The position numbers were made by a program, and so were the translations under genes. Below are positions 39,452-47,458 of a stretch of 49,966 bases of DNA, piece by piece. Within the stretch, counting starts at the first letter, position 1; the number at the start of each line of letters is the position of its first letter. Below the pieces are notes generated by a model. It was given only the letters and a program-made list of their open reading frames with translations. It had not been told where the DNA came from and made no database searches. Origin of the DNA: Verrucomicrobiota bacterium (lineage in GTDB: Bacteria > Verrucomicrobiota > Verrucomicrobiia > Opitutales > Opitutaceae); assembly GCA_030605125.1 (NCBI GenBank), contig JAUWBD010000009.1, positions 1 to 49,966 of the forward strand, written 5' to 3'.

Positions 39452-39889
39452 TCATCTCCAGCCGGGCGGACGGTAGCGCTGGAGCGAGGTCTCGGCGTCG
39501 TCCGGGCCGGGGTGGTCGCGCACGTGCGCGTCGATCTCGTGCTGCACGGCGAGCAGGGCCCAGGGATCGAAGTCGGGAGTGCCGCGCAGTCGCTCGATGG
39601 CGCCGCGTTTCTCGATCAGGCGGCCGAGTTGGGGATCGTCGGCATCGTCGAGCCCGAAGGTGGCGAAGCTGTCGCGGCAGCGCTCGAACCAGCCCGTGCG
39701 CCGCAATATCGCGCGCAGGCTCGCCCCGATCAGGAGCAGCAGCGCGGCGAGCAGCAGCGCTCCGGCGTCGCGGTGCAGCGCGCCTCCGACGGCCTGCACG
39801 AGCCCGGTGAGCAGGGCGCCGAGGTGCAGCAGGTAGGCGAGGCGCGCGGCGATGCAGGCGGGGGAGTTGAATGCAGGCGGGAGGCGCAT
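39452..39889 (-). CDS. Small membrane protein of unknown function
   Basis: 145 aa from ATG 39889 (MRLPPAFNSPAC); a much longer frame upstream overlaps two other genes and is rejected. Two hydrophobic helices (about 14-34 and 42-62) precede a soluble C-terminal part (RRTGWFERCRDSFATFG) rich in Asp and Arg. No known motif. The 182-bp gap downstream (39270-39451) shows no feature. Confidence 0.55.
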   Translation of the reverse strand: MRLPPAFNSPACIAARLAYLLHLGALLTGLVQAVGGALHRDAGALLLAALLLLIGASLRAILRRTGWFERCRDSFATFGLDDADDPQLGRLIEKRGAIERLRGTPDFDPWALLAVQHEIDAHVRDHPGPDDAETSLQRYRPPGWR

Positions 39890-40032
39890 CGGCGTCGGGG
39901 TGGGGTGTGGGCAACGAAAACGCGGGCGGCCGGGGCGCAAGGCGGCGGGGTGCCGGGAAAGCGCCGGTTCGCGACCGTGGAGAGGCGCCGCATGTTTGGG
40001 CGATTCGCGCGGATGCGCGGGCTTGGCATGAA

Positions 40033-40356
40033 TCAGAAAAATTGCGCGGCCCCGCCTTCCTCGATCATCACCGACTCCTGGCCGAGCAGAGTCTTCAGTC
40101 GCGCGGCGCAGCGTTCGAGGCAGGCGGCGGCGGTCTCGTCGGTGCGGCGCACGCCGCGGGTCGTGACGATGATGACGAGGGTTTCCTCGCCTTGCCCGCG
40201 CCAGCGGCCGAGGGCCTTGGCGGTCGTCCAGCCGAGGAAGTGCTGGTCGAGGATCGCCTCGACGGCCGCGAGATCCTCCGGGCTGAAGGCGTGGCGGGCG
40301 TTGTTGCGCGCGCCGAGGTAGAGGCGATAGGCGAGGTTGACGCGCTCGTTTCCCAT
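40033..40356 (-). CDS. Small protein of unknown function, weakly DUF3574-like
   Basis: 107 aa from ATG 40356. The pattern NLAYRLYLGARNN, FLGWTTAKALGRWRGQGEETLVIIV recalls the ferredoxin-like DUF3574 proteins (strand, helix, G-x-W-R, strand), but the match is weak. No signal peptide. Divergent from the next gene across 106 bp. Confidence 0.55.
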   Translation of the reverse strand: MGNERVNLAYRLYLGARNNARHAFSPEDLAAVEAILDQHFLGWTTAKALGRWRGQGEETLVIIVTTRGVRRTDETAAACLERCAARLKTLLGQESVMIEEGGAAQFF

Positions 40357-40462
40357 GGTCTGTCCGACCGGCGGAGCGGGCGTGGGTTCTGCGGCCGAAC
40401 GGTCGGAAAATCGGGCCGCCGAATGCAACGAACCTCTTGGGGGAACGTGGGTCCAAGTGCGC

Positions 40463-40846
40463 ATGAATCCCGCCCGCATCCGTCCTCGCGTGGCCGCCAA
40501 TGGTCGCGTGTCCGTGCGTCTCAGCCCTTCGCAGCGCGACTTGTTCACCCGCGCCGCCACCGTCCCGCGCGACCTCGCGTTTGCCTTGCGCAATGCGCCG
40601 GTGCGCGAGGGCAAGCTCTCGGTGAGGGTGCGGCGGGCCGAGCTGGAAGCGATGACGGCGGCCGCGGTGGCCGCCTCCGCCGCCGACCGGCGCCAGGAGC
40701 GCGAGCTCGCGAGCTTGGTGCGCTACCTCGAAGGGCTGGAGGATTCTTTTGCCGAGCCGCGGGAGGCGGCGGACGGGGCCGAGGATGTCGCGGTCCACGC
40801 GCGGGAGCATGAGGAGCACCGCCGCGCGGGGATGTCGGAAGACTGA
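40463..40846 (+). CDS. Small protein of unknown function
   Basis: 127 aa from ATG 40463. A basic N-terminus (MNPARIRPRVAANGRVSVRLS) is followed by a helical, Arg/Glu-rich body (AADRRQERELASLVRYLEGLED) and an acidic tail. No recognised domain and no membrane segment. It converges with the PfpI gene (13 bp between stops). Coding bias (G/C at third positions) supports a real gene. Confidence 0.6.
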   Translation: MNPARIRPRVAANGRVSVRLSPSQRDLFTRAATVPRDLAFALRNAPVREGKLSVRVRRAELEAMTAAAVAASAADRRQERELASLVRYLEGLEDSFAEPREAADGAEDVAVHAREHEEHRRAGMSED

Positions 40847-40859
40847 GCCGCGGGCTGCT

Positions 40860-41435
40860 TCAGGCGCGCCGGCCGGCGTGCACGCCCTCGGCGATCTCCT
40901 CGATCATCTTGCGGTTGAACGCGGGGATGTCCGAGGGGCGGCGGCTGGTCACGAGGCCCTGGTCGCACACGACCTCCTCGTCCACCCAGTGGGCGCCGGC
41001 GTTGATCAAGTCGCGCTTGATGGAGGGGTAGGAGGTGAGGCGGCGGCCGGAGAGCACTTGCGCGTCGATGAGGGTTTGCGGGCCGTGGCAGATCGCGGCG
41101 ACGGGTTTGCCGGCCTCGAAGAAGGCGCGGACAAACTCGATGGCCGCGCGCTCCATGCGGAGGTGGTCGGGGTTGAGGGTGCCGCCGGGCAGGAGCAGCG
41201 CGTCGAAGTCGTCGGCGTTGGCCGAGTCGAGCGGCATGTCCACCGGCACCGCCTGGCCGAAACCCTCGCCGGTCCAGCTCTTCACGGAACCGGATTTGGG
41301 CGAGATCAGGATGGTTTTGGCGCCGGCCTGCTCGAGGGCGGCCCGTGGTTTGAGCAGCTCGCTTTCCTCGAAGCCGTCGGTGCAGAGGATGGCGACTTTT
41401 TTGCCGGAGAGGTTGTGGGAATCGGAAGAGTTCAT
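40860..41435 (-). CDS. DJ-1/PfpI family protein (PfpI/YhbO type)
   Basis: 191 aa, ATG 41435. Marks: KKVAILCTDGFEESELLKP with the conserved Glu, DALLLPGGTLNPDHLR, and the nucleophile Cys in VAAICHGPQTLID followed by GRRLTSYPSIK. Members act as glyoxalases/deglycases or chaperone-like stress proteins; protease activity is reported only for some. A stand-alone gene. The 206-bp gap to the SGNH gene shows no distinct site. Confidence 0.95.
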   Translation of the reverse strand: MNSSDSHNLSGKKVAILCTDGFEESELLKPRAALEQAGAKTILISPKSGSVKSWTGEGFGQAVPVDMPLDSANADDFDALLLPGGTLNPDHLRMERAAIEFVRAFFEAGKPVAAICHGPQTLIDAQVLSGRRLTSYPSIKRDLINAGAHWVDEEVVCDQGLVTSRRPSDIPAFNRKMIEEIAEGVHAGRRA

Positions 41436-41641
41436 GGTTTGGGTGTGTGGTGGTCGGTGAGGGCGCGAGGTCCGCGGGATCGTGGATCCGACGGAGCGCC
41501 CGCCGCCTCAGCGAAAGCCGCGGGCGCGACACGCAAGCGCCGGCGGGCCAAACCGGCGCGGCTCCGTGGACGCGGGGCGGGAAAACCCCCGTTCCGAGCG
41601 TCCCGCACGGCGGATAGGCTGGGGGCAAGCTTCTGCCACTC

Positions 41642-43057
41642 ATGCGCCTTCCGCACCCGATCCCCCTGCGTTCGCTCCGCGAATCAGCCCGTCTCGCCCT
41701 CCTCGGCGCGGGCTTTTGGCTGGCCTTTGTCGCCACCTCTCCGGTCCACGGCCAGGTGCGCGTCTTCAACAACGGCGACAGCATCACCTTCGGCATCGGC
41801 GCCTCCGATCCCGCGACGCGATCCTACTCGCCGGTGCTGGCCGGTCTTCTCGGCAACGGTTACACCGTGCAACGCGATGGCACGGGCGGCGCCACTTTGC
41901 TGCGGCGCGGGCAGCCCTCGTTTTTCGACACCCAGGGCATCAACAACACCCTCCAGGCCAACCCCGACGTCATCACGATCTTTCTCGGCACCAACGACTC
42001 CAAGCCGGGCAACTGGACCTACCGCGACGAGTTTGTCGGCGACTACGTGTCCTTGATCGACACCTTCCGCGCGCTGCCGGCCGGCCCGCGCATCTTTCTT
42101 TGTCTGCCCCCTCCGGCCGCCGCGCCGAGCCAAAATGACGTGCGTGGCTCGGTCGTCGCCAACGAGATCTTGCCGCGCATCCTCGAGGTGGCGCGCGTGC
42201 GCGACGTGGCGGTGATCGACATGCACACGCCCTTTCTCGACACCTTTCGCACGCGCCTCGTGGACGGCATCCATCCCGGCGACGAGGGTCATCGCGTGAT
42301 CGCCGAGCAGATGCGCGACGCGATCACGCAGGGGCGCCACCTGCGCTCGGTGCCGGGCCTGTGGCAACGCTCCGCGGTCGGTGGCTCGGGCGCCTTCCCG
42401 GGCGCGGATGCCGCCGAGGCGCCCGGCGGAGCGCTCGTGCTCTACGCCGGCGGCGCCTCGTTGGTGGGCGGGGCCGACGGCTTTCGCTTCCTGCACCAGA
42501 CGGTCAATGGCGACGCGGAGGTGGTGGCGCGGGTGACCGCGCTGCGGGCGGCCGATCCCGCGACCGACACCCGCGCCGAGGCGGTCGCCGGCGTGACGCT
42601 GCGCGAGGGCCTGTCGCCCGATGCGCGCCACTTCTCGGCGGTCGTCGCCCCGGGCGGCGTCTCCATCCGCTGGCGCGAAGGCGCGGGCGCCAACACCGGC
42701 AGCATCACCGTCGCGGGCGTGCGCCCACCCGTCTGGCTGCGCGTGCGCCGCACCGGCAACGATTTCGCCGGCGCCTATTCGACCAATGGCAGCACGTGGC
42801 GGGCGATAACTGGCTCGCGCAGTCTCTCGCTGGCCGCCGCCGCGCAGGCCGGCGTGGTCGCCGCGAGCGGGCACAACGAGTCGCTGGCCCGCGCCCGCTT
42901 CGAGCAGGTGGAGGTGAAAGACCTGAGCAACACCCCGTCACCGCCGCCCATCTACGACGACGGACTGGTGGGGCGCCCGCTCGGGGCGCGCAGCCCCTGG
43001 GCCTTCAACGCGAGCGGGCCGGGATACCGGGCCGACCGCGAGGCCACGGCGCGTTGA
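41642..43057 (+). CDS. Secreted SGNH/GDSL hydrolase with C-terminal beta-sandwich domain
   Basis: 471 aa, ATG 41642. Signal peptide (LALLGAGFWLAFVATSPVHGQ). SGNH blocks: NNGDSITFG (Ser), GTGGATLL (Gly), FLGTNDSK (Asn) and DGIHPGDEGHR (Asp/His). Residues about 240-430 look like a DUF1349/LamG-type sandwich (GFRFLHQTVNGDAEVVARV, WLRVRRTGNDFAGAYS), often carbohydrate-binding. Likely an exported carbohydrate esterase; the substrate is unknown. Confidence 0.9.
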   Translation: MRLPHPIPLRSLRESARLALLGAGFWLAFVATSPVHGQVRVFNNGDSITFGIGASDPATRSYSPVLAGLLGNGYTVQRDGTGGATLLRRGQPSFFDTQGINNTLQANPDVITIFLGTNDSKPGNWTYRDEFVGDYVSLIDTFRALPAGPRIFLCLPPPAAAPSQNDVRGSVVANEILPRILEVARVRDVAVIDMHTPFLDTFRTRLVDGIHPGDEGHRVIAEQMRDAITQGRHLRSVPGLWQRSAVGGSGAFPGADAAEAPGGALVLYAGGASLVGGADGFRFLHQTVNGDAEVVARVTALRAADPATDTRAEAVAGVTLREGLSPDARHFSAVVAPGGVSIRWREGAGANTGSITVAGVRPPVWLRVRRTGNDFAGAYSTNGSTWRAITGSRSLSLAAAAQAGVVAASGHNESLARARFEQVEVKDLSNTPSPPPIYDDGLVGRPLGARSPWAFNASGPGYRADREATAR

Positions 43058-43177
43058 GCGGCCGCGGCGCGAGCGCCCGCGCCGGGCGGGTGATCCCACG
43101 GCGGCCTGCGGGCGTGCGAATCCCCCGCCGCAAAGGCTTGCATGGCGGGCGCGGAGGCGGAGACGTTCGCCCTTCTT

Positions 43178-43825
43178 ATGCCGACCGCGCCCAAGCTTAT
43201 CCTCTTCGACTGCGACAGCACGCTCTCCGCCATCGAGGGCATCGACGAGCTCGGCCGCGCCGGCGGTCCGGAAATGTTCGCCCGTGTCGAACAGATGACG
43301 AACGACGCGATGAACGGCAAAATCTCCGTCGAATCCGTCTTTGGCAAACGACTTGAATTCATCCGCCCCACCGCCGCGCACGTCGCCGTCGTGGGCCGCC
43401 ACTACGTCGAGACCGTCGAGCCCACCGCCCTCGCCACGCTCGCCCGCCTCCGCGCCGACGGCTGGACGCCGATCATCCTCAGCGGCGGCTTCCGCAACGC
43501 CATCCGCCCGCTGGCCGATTTCCTCGGCATTGAGCGCGTCGAGGCGGTGGATCTCTACTTCGACGCCGAGGGCAACTACGCCGGCTACGATACCGGCTAC
43601 CCCACGACCCGCTCCGGCGGCAAACCCGAGGTGGTTCGCGCCCTCAAGCGCGAGCTCGCCCCGGCGCGAGTCGTCATGGTGGGCGACGGCGTGAGCGACC
43701 TCGAGACCAAGACCGAGGTGGACCTCTTCATCGGCTTCGGCCGCTACGCCGCGCGTGAAAAGGTGCGGGCCGGCGCGGCGCACTTCGTGCTCTCGCTCGA
43801 CGCGATCCCGCCGCTGCTCGGCTGA
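43178..43825 (+). CDS. SerB-like HAD phosphatase (phosphoserine phosphatase family)
   Basis: 215 aa from ATG 43178; a start 12 codons upstream is less likely. HAD motif I ILFDCDSTLSAIEGIDEL, motif II ILSGGF, and motif III/IV GGKPEVVRALK and VMVGDGVSDLET. Close to SerB, which forms serine from phosphoserine; related MtnX-type phosphatases are an alternative. No ACT domain. Followed by the Mrp operon after 145 bp. Confidence 0.9.
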   Translation: MPTAPKLILFDCDSTLSAIEGIDELGRAGGPEMFARVEQMTNDAMNGKISVESVFGKRLEFIRPTAAHVAVVGRHYVETVEPTALATLARLRADGWTPIILSGGFRNAIRPLADFLGIERVEAVDLYFDAEGNYAGYDTGYPTTRSGGKPEVVRALKRELAPARVVMVGDGVSDLETKTEVDLFIGFGRYAAREKVRAGAAHFVLSLDAIPPLLG

Positions 43826-43844
43826 TCGCGTCCGCCGGGACTGG

Positions 43845-43878
43845 AAAAAACGGCCGCGCTTTCCGGCCGGTCGGTTTT
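43845..43878 (+). terminator. Weak terminator-like hairpin after the SerB-like gene
   Basis: An AAAAAA-CGGCCG stem (43845-43856) pairs with CGGCCG at 43864-43869, followed by GTCGGTTTT. The stem is short (6 bp, extendable with a bulge), so it is a weak candidate. Its T run merges with the shared TTTTGACAAGCC motif. Confidence 0.35.
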
Positions 43879-43893
43879 GACAAGCCTCCCGCC
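43875..43893 (+). promoter_or_regulatory. TTTTGACAAGCC(A/T)CCCGCC motif, copy 2
   Basis: 18 of 19 bases match 1996-2014. It contains TTGACA and lies 77 bp ahead of the mrpA ATG, at a place where an operon promoter is needed. The -10 region is not evident. Confidence 0.4.
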
Positions 43894-43970
43894 GTCCCTT
43901 CGCTCCGCGCAACCCGCCCGCCCGCCGCCACCTTCGCCTTTCCCTTCGCAACCTCTCCCGACCGCCCTCC

Positions 43971-46901
43971 ATGGAATTTCTGCTCGCCCTGCTTTTGCTC
44001 GCGCCCTTCGCCCTCGCGCCCTTCCTGCCGGCGCTCGGCGCGCGCCTGGGCCAGAAGACGGGCTGGGTGGCGCTGCTCGCGCCGCTCACCAGTTTCCTCG
44101 CGGCGTTGCAGCTCTGGCGCCTGCCCGCCGGCGAGCGCGCGGCCGGCCTGCACCTGGAGTGGGCGCCGCAGCTCGGCGTAAACCTGAGCCTGCTGCCCGA
44201 CGGCCTCGGCCTGCTCTACGCCCTGATCGTAAGCGGCGTGGGTATTCTGGTCGTGCTCTACGCGGCCTTCTATCTCGACGACCACTACCGCGACCACGGC
44301 AAGTTCTACTGCTACCTGCTGCTCTTCATGGGTGCGATGTTCGCCACCGTGCTCTCGAGCAACCTCATGGTGCTCTTCGTGGCGTGGGAGATGACCGGGC
44401 TCACCTCCTTCCTGCTGATCGGGTTTCTGCATGAAAAACACGAGTCGCAGCGCGGCGCGCGCATGGCCTTGCTCACCACCGGCATCACCGGCCTGGCGCT
44501 CATGGTCGGCGTGGTGCTGCTGCGCGTCGTTTACGGCACCTACGAGCTGACCGAGATTCTCGCCGCCGAGGGGCCGCGGCCCGGCACCGAGGGCCTGCTC
44601 GCGATCGCGTTTTTCTGCTGCTTCATCGGCATCGCGGGCAAGTCGGCGCAGTTCCCCTTCCACTACTGGTTGCCCAACGCCATGGCCGCGCCCACGCCGG
44701 TCTCGGCCTACCTGCACTCGGCCACGATGGTGAAGCTCGGCGTCTTCCTCTCGGCGCGCCTGCTGCCGGTCTTCCACGGCCTCGAGAGCTGGACTCCGCT
44801 GCTCACCACCGTGGGCTTCGGCACCTTCCTGCTCGGCGCGGTCTTCGCGCTGCTCTCGCAGGACCTGAAAGGCGTGCTGGCCAACACCACCGTGGCGCAG
44901 CTCGGCCTGCTCATCGGCTTCTACGGCCTGCATGCCCGCGGCGCCTCGCTCGCCTGGGACGCGCTGCACATCCTCAACCACGTTTTCTACAAGGCCTGCC
45001 TCTTCATGGTGGTCGGCATCATCGACCACTGCGCCGGCACGCGCGACCTGCGGCGCCTCGGCGGCCTCGCGAAGCTCATGCCGATCACGGCCGTCGCCGC
45101 GGTGATCGGCCTCGCGGCCTTCGCCGGCCTGCCGCCGACCACCGGGTTCCTGAGCAAGGAGATGCTGCTCGCGCGTCTGCTCGAGTTTTGGCGCGAGGGC
45201 GGGGGAGGCGTGGCGATCTGGTCGCTCTTTTGCGTGCTCGCGGGCTCGGCGCTCAACATGGCGGTGGCCATCGGCGTGTGGCGGCGCGCCTTCCGCGGCG
45301 AGCCGAGCGCGGAGCTGAAGGCGCACTACCACGCGCCTTCGCTCGGGCTCCAGTTGCCCCCGCTGCTCCTCGCGCTCTGCGCGCTCGGCGGCGGCCTTAT
45401 GGCGCACGGTTTTGGAGTATTTGTCTCCAGCTTCTCGGTCGTCGGCACGCACGCCGAGGCCTGGGGCGACCTGTATCTCTGGCACGGCGTCACCACCGAG
45501 CTGACGATCAGCGCGGGCGTGATCGCGCTCGGCCTCGCGCTCTACTTTGCCGTCGGCGACCGCCGCTGGGGCAAGGCCGAGATCCCGGGCTTCCTGCGCT
45601 TCGACGCGCGTTTCGACCCGGTGGTCGAGGGCGTGCCCTACTTTGGCAAGGCGCTCAACAAGCGTCTCGGCTTCGAAAAGCCCTACCTGTTCCTCTTCAT
45701 CGCGGGCACGGCCTGCGTCGGTCTGTTCGTCGCGGTGCTCGCGCCGCATTTCGGGCGTCTCGTCGAGGTGGCGCGCGGCTGGTCGCCGCTGCCGGCGACC
45801 CCCGAGGGCTGGTGGCGCTGGGCCTTGGTGGCGGTCACCGGCGCGGCCGGCCTGCTCGCCGCGGCTTGGAAGCAGCCCGTGCGGCAGATCTGCGCGCTCT
45901 CCGTCATGGGCCTCGGCGTGACCGGCTTTTTCGTGCTCTACAGCGCGCCCGACCTCGCGCTCACGCAGATCCTGGTCGAGACGGCCACGCTGCTGCTCGT
46001 GCTCGTGGTCACCCTGCGCTTGAAGCGCAACGACGCCGACCGCCAGCCGCTGCCGCCCCATCCCCGCGGGGCGCGGAGCTTCCGCGTCGCGCTCTCCGCC
46101 GCCTTCGGCCTCATGCTGGGCGGCGGCGCCCTGATTTTCCAGGCGCCCTCCGACGTGGAGCGCGCGGGCGAGTTTTACCTCGAGCACACGGTGCCGCTCG
46201 CCAAGGGCTCCAACACGGTCAACACGGTCCTCGTGGACTTCCGCGGCTTCGACACGCTGCTTGAGATCGCGGTGCTCGTGATCGCCGCGCTCGGCTGCCT
46301 CGGCCTGCTCTACCGCGCGCACAGCGGGCGTGATCCGCGCAAGGTGCTGCCCCCCGTGCCGCGGCCGGATTTCCACCCGGTGCCGCGCGATTTGATCCTG
46401 CGCTTCGTGGCGGTCGGCGGCTTCATCCCGCTCAATCTCTACGCGGCCTTTCTCTTCCTGCGCGGCCACCAGGCGCCGGGCGGCGGCTTCATCGCCGGTC
46501 TCGTGACCGCCCTGTCGTTTCTCATCCTCGTCTTCGTGCTCGGCGTGGGCGGCGTGAGGCGCCTGCTGCGGTTCAACCCGCTCTCGCTCGCGGCCTTTGG
46601 CGTGACCTTGAGCGTGCTGGTGGCGCTGAGCCCCACGCTCCTCGGCAAGCCGCTCTTCTACCACTACCACGGCTACGTGCTGGGCTTCTACATCGGCACG
46701 CCCTTCTGGTTCGACCTCGGCGTGTATCTCGCGGTCGTCGGCGTCGTTCTCAAATTGATGCTTCCCCTGATGAAATCGGTCCACGGCCTGCCGGCCTTCG
46801 TGCTGGAGGAGGCCGGTCGCTTCGCCGAGCGCGACAGCGAGCCCATCGACCTCGCGCCGCCGCCGGCCGACGCGCCCGCCGCGAAGGAGGCCGCACGATG
46901 A
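43971..46901 (+). CDS. mrpA: Mrp-type Na+/H+ antiporter, fused MrpA-MrpB subunit
   Basis: 976 aa, ATG 43971. Residues 1 to about 760 are MrpA: NuoL-like helices with WEMTGLTSFLLIGFLH, KSAQFPFHYWLPNAMAAPTPVSA and FAGLPPTTGFLSKE, then the MrpA-specific tail with APDLALTQILVETATLLL. Residues about 800-940 are an MrpB domain (GGFIPLNLYAAFLFLRGHQ, PGGGFIAGL, DLGVYLAVVGVVLKLM). The operon has no separate mrpB. Family role: secondary antiport of Na+ for H+ in the inner membrane. mrpC overlaps by 4 bp. Confidence 0.97.
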   Translation: MEFLLALLLLAPFALAPFLPALGARLGQKTGWVALLAPLTSFLAALQLWRLPAGERAAGLHLEWAPQLGVNLSLLPDGLGLLYALIVSGVGILVVLYAAFYLDDHYRDHGKFYCYLLLFMGAMFATVLSSNLMVLFVAWEMTGLTSFLLIGFLHEKHESQRGARMALLTTGITGLALMVGVVLLRVVYGTYELTEILAAEGPRPGTEGLLAIAFFCCFIGIAGKSAQFPFHYWLPNAMAAPTPVSAYLHSATMVKLGVFLSARLLPVFHGLESWTPLLTTVGFGTFLLGAVFALLSQDLKGVLANTTVAQLGLLIGFYGLHARGASLAWDALHILNHVFYKACLFMVVGIIDHCAGTRDLRRLGGLAKLMPITAVAAVIGLAAFAGLPPTTGFLSKEMLLARLLEFWREGGGGVAIWSLFCVLAGSALNMAVAIGVWRRAFRGEPSAELKAHYHAPSLGLQLPPLLLALCALGGGLMAHGFGVFVSSFSVVGTHAEAWGDLYLWHGVTTELTISAGVIALGLALYFAVGDRRWGKAEIPGFLRFDARFDPVVEGVPYFGKALNKRLGFEKPYLFLFIAGTACVGLFVAVLAPHFGRLVEVARGWSPLPATPEGWWRWALVAVTGAAGLLAAAWKQPVRQICALSVMGLGVTGFFVLYSAPDLALTQILVETATLLLVLVVTLRLKRNDADRQPLPPHPRGARSFRVALSAAFGLMLGGGALIFQAPSDVERAGEFYLEHTVPLAKGSNTVNTVLVDFRGFDTLLEIAVLVIAALGCLGLLYRAHSGRDPRKVLPPVPRPDFHPVPRDLILRFVAVGGFIPLNLYAAFLFLRGHQAPGGGFIAGLVTALSFLILVFVLGVGGVRRLLRFNPLSLAAFGVTLSVLVALSPTLLGKPLFYHYHGYVLGFYIGTPFWFDLGVYLAVVGVVLKLMLPLMKSVHGLPAFVLEEAGRFAERDSEPIDLAPPPADAPAAKEAAR

Positions 46902-47458
46902 ACAACCAGCTCGATGTCGCCGTGCTCGTGGCCCTGCTCGCCGGCAGCGGCTTCTACCTGTGCACCTCGCGCCGCCTGCTGCGCGTGCTCTTCGGCGTGC
47001 TGCTGCTCTCCAACGCCGCCAACCTCGTGCTACTCTCCGCCTCGGGCGATCCGAGCGGCAAGGCCTCGCCGGTGATCGAGGGCGCGCCCGGGATCATGGG
47101 TCGCGCCGATCCGCTGCCGCAGGCGCTGATCCTCACCGCGATCGTGATCGGCTTCGCCGTCACGGCCTACTTCGCCGTGCTCATCTACCGCATCTACGCC
47201 GACCGCCGCCGCGCCACCGTGCCCACGCTCTTCGAGGAGGATCCGCACCCCGAGTCGCCCGCCGCGCTCGATCTCGCCGACGACGCCGCCCGGCTCCACC
47301 GCGAGCACAAGGCCGCCGAGGCCCGCGAGGCCGCCCGCCGGGCCGCCGCCGCGCATGGCCACGATCACGCTCACGACGTGCATCCCGGCGCGCACGGGGA
47401 GGGCCTTGGCCACGGCCACGATGCCGACCATGGCCGCGGCAAGGAGGGCCACGCATGA
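46898..47458 (+). CDS. mrpC: Mrp antiporter subunit C (NuoK-like) with His-rich tail
   Basis: 186 aa; start overlaps the mrpA stop (ATGA). NuoK-like core of three helices, FGVLLLSNAANLVLLSASG and DPLPQALILTAIVIGFAVTA with the conserved Pro-Gln-Ala-Leu region. After about residue 125 there is a charged helix (LHREHKAAEAREAARR) and a tail with 10 His in 34 residues (HGHDHAHDVHPGAHG), not found in typical MrpC of about 115 aa. The tail might bind metal ions (inference). Confidence 0.95.
   Translation: MNNQLDVAVLVALLAGSGFYLCTSRRLLRVLFGVLLLSNAANLVLLSASGDPSGKASPVIEGAPGIMGRADPLPQALILTAIVIGFAVTAYFAVLIYRIYADRRRATVPTLFEEDPHPESPAALDLADDAARLHREHKAAEAREAARRAAAAHGHDHAHDVHPGAHGEGLGHGHDADHGRGKEGHA

Noticed and set aside
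39890-40819. N-terminal extension of the small membrane protein at 39452-39889 into a 455-codon frame
   Set aside because: The extension overlaps two independent small genes and has shadow-frame composition; ATG 39889 gives a coherent two-helix protein.
43728-46784. 1018-codon open frame antisense to mrpA
   Set aside because: Composition is Arg/Glu/His-rich low-complexity typical of antisense frames in GC-rich DNA; the plus strand encodes an unmistakable MrpA-MrpB.
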